Made by a program: the position numbers and the translations under genes. Below are positions 62,018 to 64,000 of a DNA stretch of 64,000 nucleotides, piece by piece (the first letter of the stretch is position 1; every line of letters begins with the position of its first letter). The DNA lies in contig JACKIK010000001.1 of assembly GCA_020638455.1 (NCBI GenBank), forward strand, positions 496,001-560,000, written 5' to 3'. The notes under the pieces were generated by a model that ran no database searches, was not told the DNA's origin, and saw only the letters and a list, made by a program, of their open reading frames with translations. Source of the stretch: Hyphomonas sp. GTDB lineage: Bacteria; Pseudomonadota; Alphaproteobacteria; Caulobacterales; Hyphomonadaceae.

Positions 62018-63655
62018 TTAGTCGTTCAGCAATTTGCAGGCCGCCGTGTCCCCACCGTCGCAGGCCTGACCGTATAGCCGACCGGCCTCGTCGACGTCCT
62101 GCTCCACGCCAAGGCCCTCTGAATACATGACACCCAAATTCTTGCAGCCAATCATGCCACCGCCGTCGCAGGCCTGGCGATACAGACGGACCGCCTCGCT
62201 GAGATTCTGCGCCACACCACGGCCCTTTTCGTTCATGAAACCCAGATTGTTGCAGCCACTCATCTCGCCGCCATCGCAGGCCTGACGGTAGAGACGGACT
62301 GCCTCGGAGGCGTCCTGCGTCACGCCACGGCCCTTTTCATACATGAAACCCAAATTCCGGCAGCCCGTCATTTCGCCGCCGTCGCAGGATTGACGAAAAA
62401 GGTTTACGGCCGCCGCTAAATCAACCGGGACACCTTTGCCGTTCTCAAATGCGGCGCCATAATTGTTGCATGCAACCATCTGACCCAGTTCACAGGCGCT
62501 GCGAAACAAATCCGCGCCGCGGGTTTTGTCCTGCTCAACAAAGATCCCTTGGTCGTATGCCGTTCCCAGCAGCCCCAGCGCATTCGGGTCTTTTTCCTCG
62601 CCAAGCTGTTCCAGCGTCTCAAATCCATAGCGCTCTGCCACGTCGCGCAGCGTGATCCATGTCCGGAATCCGGGGCTCGCATAGTCGATACCGGCAAGTT
62701 CGTCCGCAAGGCGCTGCGCAGCGGTCTGGCTTGTCTGCGGCGTGCCCTGGCTTGCGGACTGGCACCGTTTCCTCCGAACGCCAGCCGCCGCCGCGTAGGC
62801 GCCTTTAGGGTAGGCCGCGAGATAGAGTTCCGCTTCACAATCGGTGCGGATTTCGGCCCAGGTCGCCGCGTCGCCAGGGTCGATGCCCTTGTCGCAGGAG
62901 GCGAAGCAAACATCGCGCGGGATGAGGCCCGGCGTGAAAAAAGGCATCCGCCCCGCATCGCGCCGGGTCGCCACGTCCTGCAAGGCCCGCAGGAAGGCGA
63001 GGCTCGCATCCTGTCCCGTCTGCACGATCTCTTTTGACAGGGCCGACGAAAAGACGCCGTCATCCGGCGCCGATGCGTTCTCGGCCGTGGCAAAGGCGAT
63101 CAGCATTCCCGGCACGCTGCTCTCCGGCACAAGGCCCTTGTCTTCCTCGCCGCCCGACCCTTTGGACCCTGAAACAGGCAATGTGCTGCGGCAGGCATCG
63201 GACACGACGAACAGTGCCTTCGCCCGCGTCGCCGAAAGGGCCGCAATGATCTCGTCCAGCCGGTAGCCCAGTAGCGGCAACTGCTCCGCTCGCGTCACGG
63301 GAGCGCGCGCCGGGACCAGGAAATTCCGCCGCCCATTCCCCGGCACGGCCGCCGCAACGCCATGGCCGGAATAGTAGAAGAAACCGATCGCCCCCGGATG
63401 ATCCAGCAACTCGCCCTGATATTTCAGGACAGCCGCCTGCATCCCGGTCCGGTCCTGGTCCTTCAGCAGCGTGACATGGAACCCGACCTCTTCCAGCGCA
63501 TCCGCGATCCGGTCGGCATCTTCGTGCGTGTGTTCCAGCCGGCCGACCCCTGCGGGATATTCCGCATTGCCAATGACCAGCGCGAAACGCTCCTGCGCCA
63601 GCGCCGGAAGGGCGAAACACACCCAAGCGATCAGCAGCAGGAGCCTCACCCGCAC
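62018..63655 (-). CDS. Exported caspase-like (peptidase C14) protein with Sel1/Hcp-like repeats
   Basis: The 545-residue protein has a signal peptide (LLLLIAWVCFALPALAQ), a caspase-like domain with H98 (YYSGHGV) and C155 (VSDACRST), and a C-terminal array of 36-residue Sel1/Hcp-like repeats with cysteine pairs (ACDGGEMSGCNNLGFM, ACDGGGMIGCKNLGVM). At DNA level the repeats are 108 bases apart (62060, 62168, 62276, 62384) and similar, so recent duplication is likely. It is a close paralogue of the protein at 17061. The start is probably GTG at 63655. Periplasmic proteolysis is inferred. Confidence 0.85.
   Translation of the reverse strand: MRVRLLLLIAWVCFALPALAQERFALVIGNAEYPAGVGRLEHTHEDADRIADALEEVGFHVTLLKDQDRTGMQAAVLKYQGELLDHPGAIGFFYYSGHGVAAAVPGNGRRNFLVPARAPVTRAEQLPLLGYRLDEIIAALSATRAKALFVVSDACRSTLPVSGSKGSGGEEDKGLVPESSVPGMLIAFATAENASAPDDGVFSSALSKEIVQTGQDASLAFLRALQDVATRRDAGRMPFFTPGLIPRDVCFASCDKGIDPGDAATWAEIRTDCEAELYLAAYPKGAYAAAAGVRRKRCQSASQGTPQTSQTAAQRLADELAGIDYASPGFRTWITLRDVAERYGFETLEQLGEEKDPNALGLLGTAYDQGIFVEQDKTRGADLFRSACELGQMVACNNYGAAFENGKGVPVDLAAAVNLFRQSCDGGEMTGCRNLGFMYEKGRGVTQDASEAVRLYRQACDGGEMSGCNNLGFMNEKGRGVAQNLSEAVRLYRQACDGGGMIGCKNLGVMYSEGLGVEQDVDEAGRLYGQACDGGDTAACKLLND
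62060..62491 (-). repeat. 108-bp tandem repeats encoding Sel1-like units
   Basis: The pattern GCAGGCCTG recurs at 62060, 62168 and 62276, and a close form (GCAGGATTG) at 62384, giving a 108-base period equal to 36 codons. Flanking segments such as CACGGCCCTTTTC and CATGAAACCCA are also nearly conserved. Copy number could vary between strains. Confidence 0.75.
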
Positions 63656-63730
63656 CTCTCATCCGCCATCCTGTCGATCAGCCATATTAACCAATCGACG
63701 GAAGATGGAAAGCGCGCGCGGCCCGCCTCG

Positions 63731-64000
63731 TCACTTCACCATCGCGGCGGCGAGTTCGGCGCGGGCGGCATCAAGGTCGCGGCGGAAGGCAGGCTTTGCG
63801 TGCAGGCGGGCGATTTCCGCGGCGGCCAGCATGCGCCCGGCTTCGACATCGCTCGGATAATGCACACCGCAGATGACCCGGCTCTCGCCATAGTCCCGGC
63901 CGCGCTGCAGCACGGCGTCGGCGCGCGACGGCGCGATTTCAGCCAGCAGCAACGCCCAAGCCCAGCCGAACGCGGCGTGCCCGGACGGATAGGATCCGCT
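63731..64000 (-). CDS. PAP2/class A acid phosphatase, partial (5' end outside window)
   Basis: The visible 89 residues, read on the minus strand from the window edge, include SGSYPSGHAAFGWAW and SRVICGVHYPSDVEAG. These are the second and third phosphatase motifs of the PAP2/class A nonspecific acid phosphatase family. The first motif and N-terminus lie beyond 64000. It is probably exported. The stop is at 63731-63733. Confidence 0.85.
   Translation of the reverse strand, partial: SGSYPSGHAAFGWAWALLLAEIAPSRADAVLQRGRDYGESRVICGVHYPSDVEAGRMLAAAEIARLHAKPAFRRDLDAARAELAAAMVK

Overview
The window is a GC-rich, gene-dense piece of an alphaproteobacterial chromosome, most like Caulobacterales and probably Hyphomonadaceae (Hyphomonas-like). 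Evidence for this is a DivL-type histidine kinase homologue with Tyr in place of the phospho-accepting His, a perfect CtrA box upstream of it, the hflK-hflC-DUF2065-degP block, a bactofilin, an Oar-like TonB-dependent receptor and a cysteine-less Mrp typical of alphaproteobacteria. I see no prophage, insertion sequence, CRISPR array, tRNA or rRNA, and no stretch longer than about 300 bases without a gene. The species assignment is inference.

Layout. 1-2348: dnaN-recF. 2352-5320: two TadG-like pilus-assembly proteins on the minus strand. 5321-9841: thyA and folA, separated by a CMD-family protein, an SRAP peptidase, aqpZ and a queuosine-precursor transporter; a double-hairpin extragenic repeat follows thyA. 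9910-13101: SMP-30 hydrolase, metallo-beta-lactamase-fold hydrolase and Mrp. 13198-18437: hflK, hflC, DUF2065, a DegP-type protease and an exported caspase-like/Sel1 protein, which together read as an envelope proteolysis cluster. 18562-21130: lone exbD, an 11-bp tandem repeat array, serB and miaA. 21099-26100: an ilvB-ilvN-ilvC operon with two unknown proteins interleaved. It is preceded by what looks like a complete transcription attenuator: promoter inside the end of miaA, leader peptide with Val-Leu-Val-Ile, pause hairpin, antiterminator and terminator.

26127-35425: a GH25 lysozyme, bactofilin, Sel1 protein, SDR, exported methyltransferase-like lipoprotein, divL, EF-hand protein and the agmatine-to-putrescine pair aguB/aguA. 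35505-48478: a large TonB-dependent receptor, a GT39-type glycosyltransferase, exported MsrA, PBP1C and a thioester alpha-2-macroglobulin lipoprotein. 48639-57262: ybaN, an ion channel, and a minus-strand translation block infC - (M48 protease, DUF1801) - rpmI - rplT - pheS - (unknown) - pheT. infC appears to start at AUA. 57361-64000: two glycosyltransferases, an ABHD10-like hydrolase, an EF-hand lipoprotein, a LEH-like protein, a flavodoxin-like protein, a second exported caspase-like/Sel1 protein and a truncated PAP2 acid phosphatase.

The strongest observations are the ilv attenuator, the DivL/CtrA-box arrangement, the two exported caspase-like proteins with Hcp/Sel1 repeats, the 11-bp tandem array upstream of exbD, and the M48 gene with an AT-rich palindrome set inside the infC-rpmI-rplT operon. 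All functions are read from motifs and gene order; no database search was possible.
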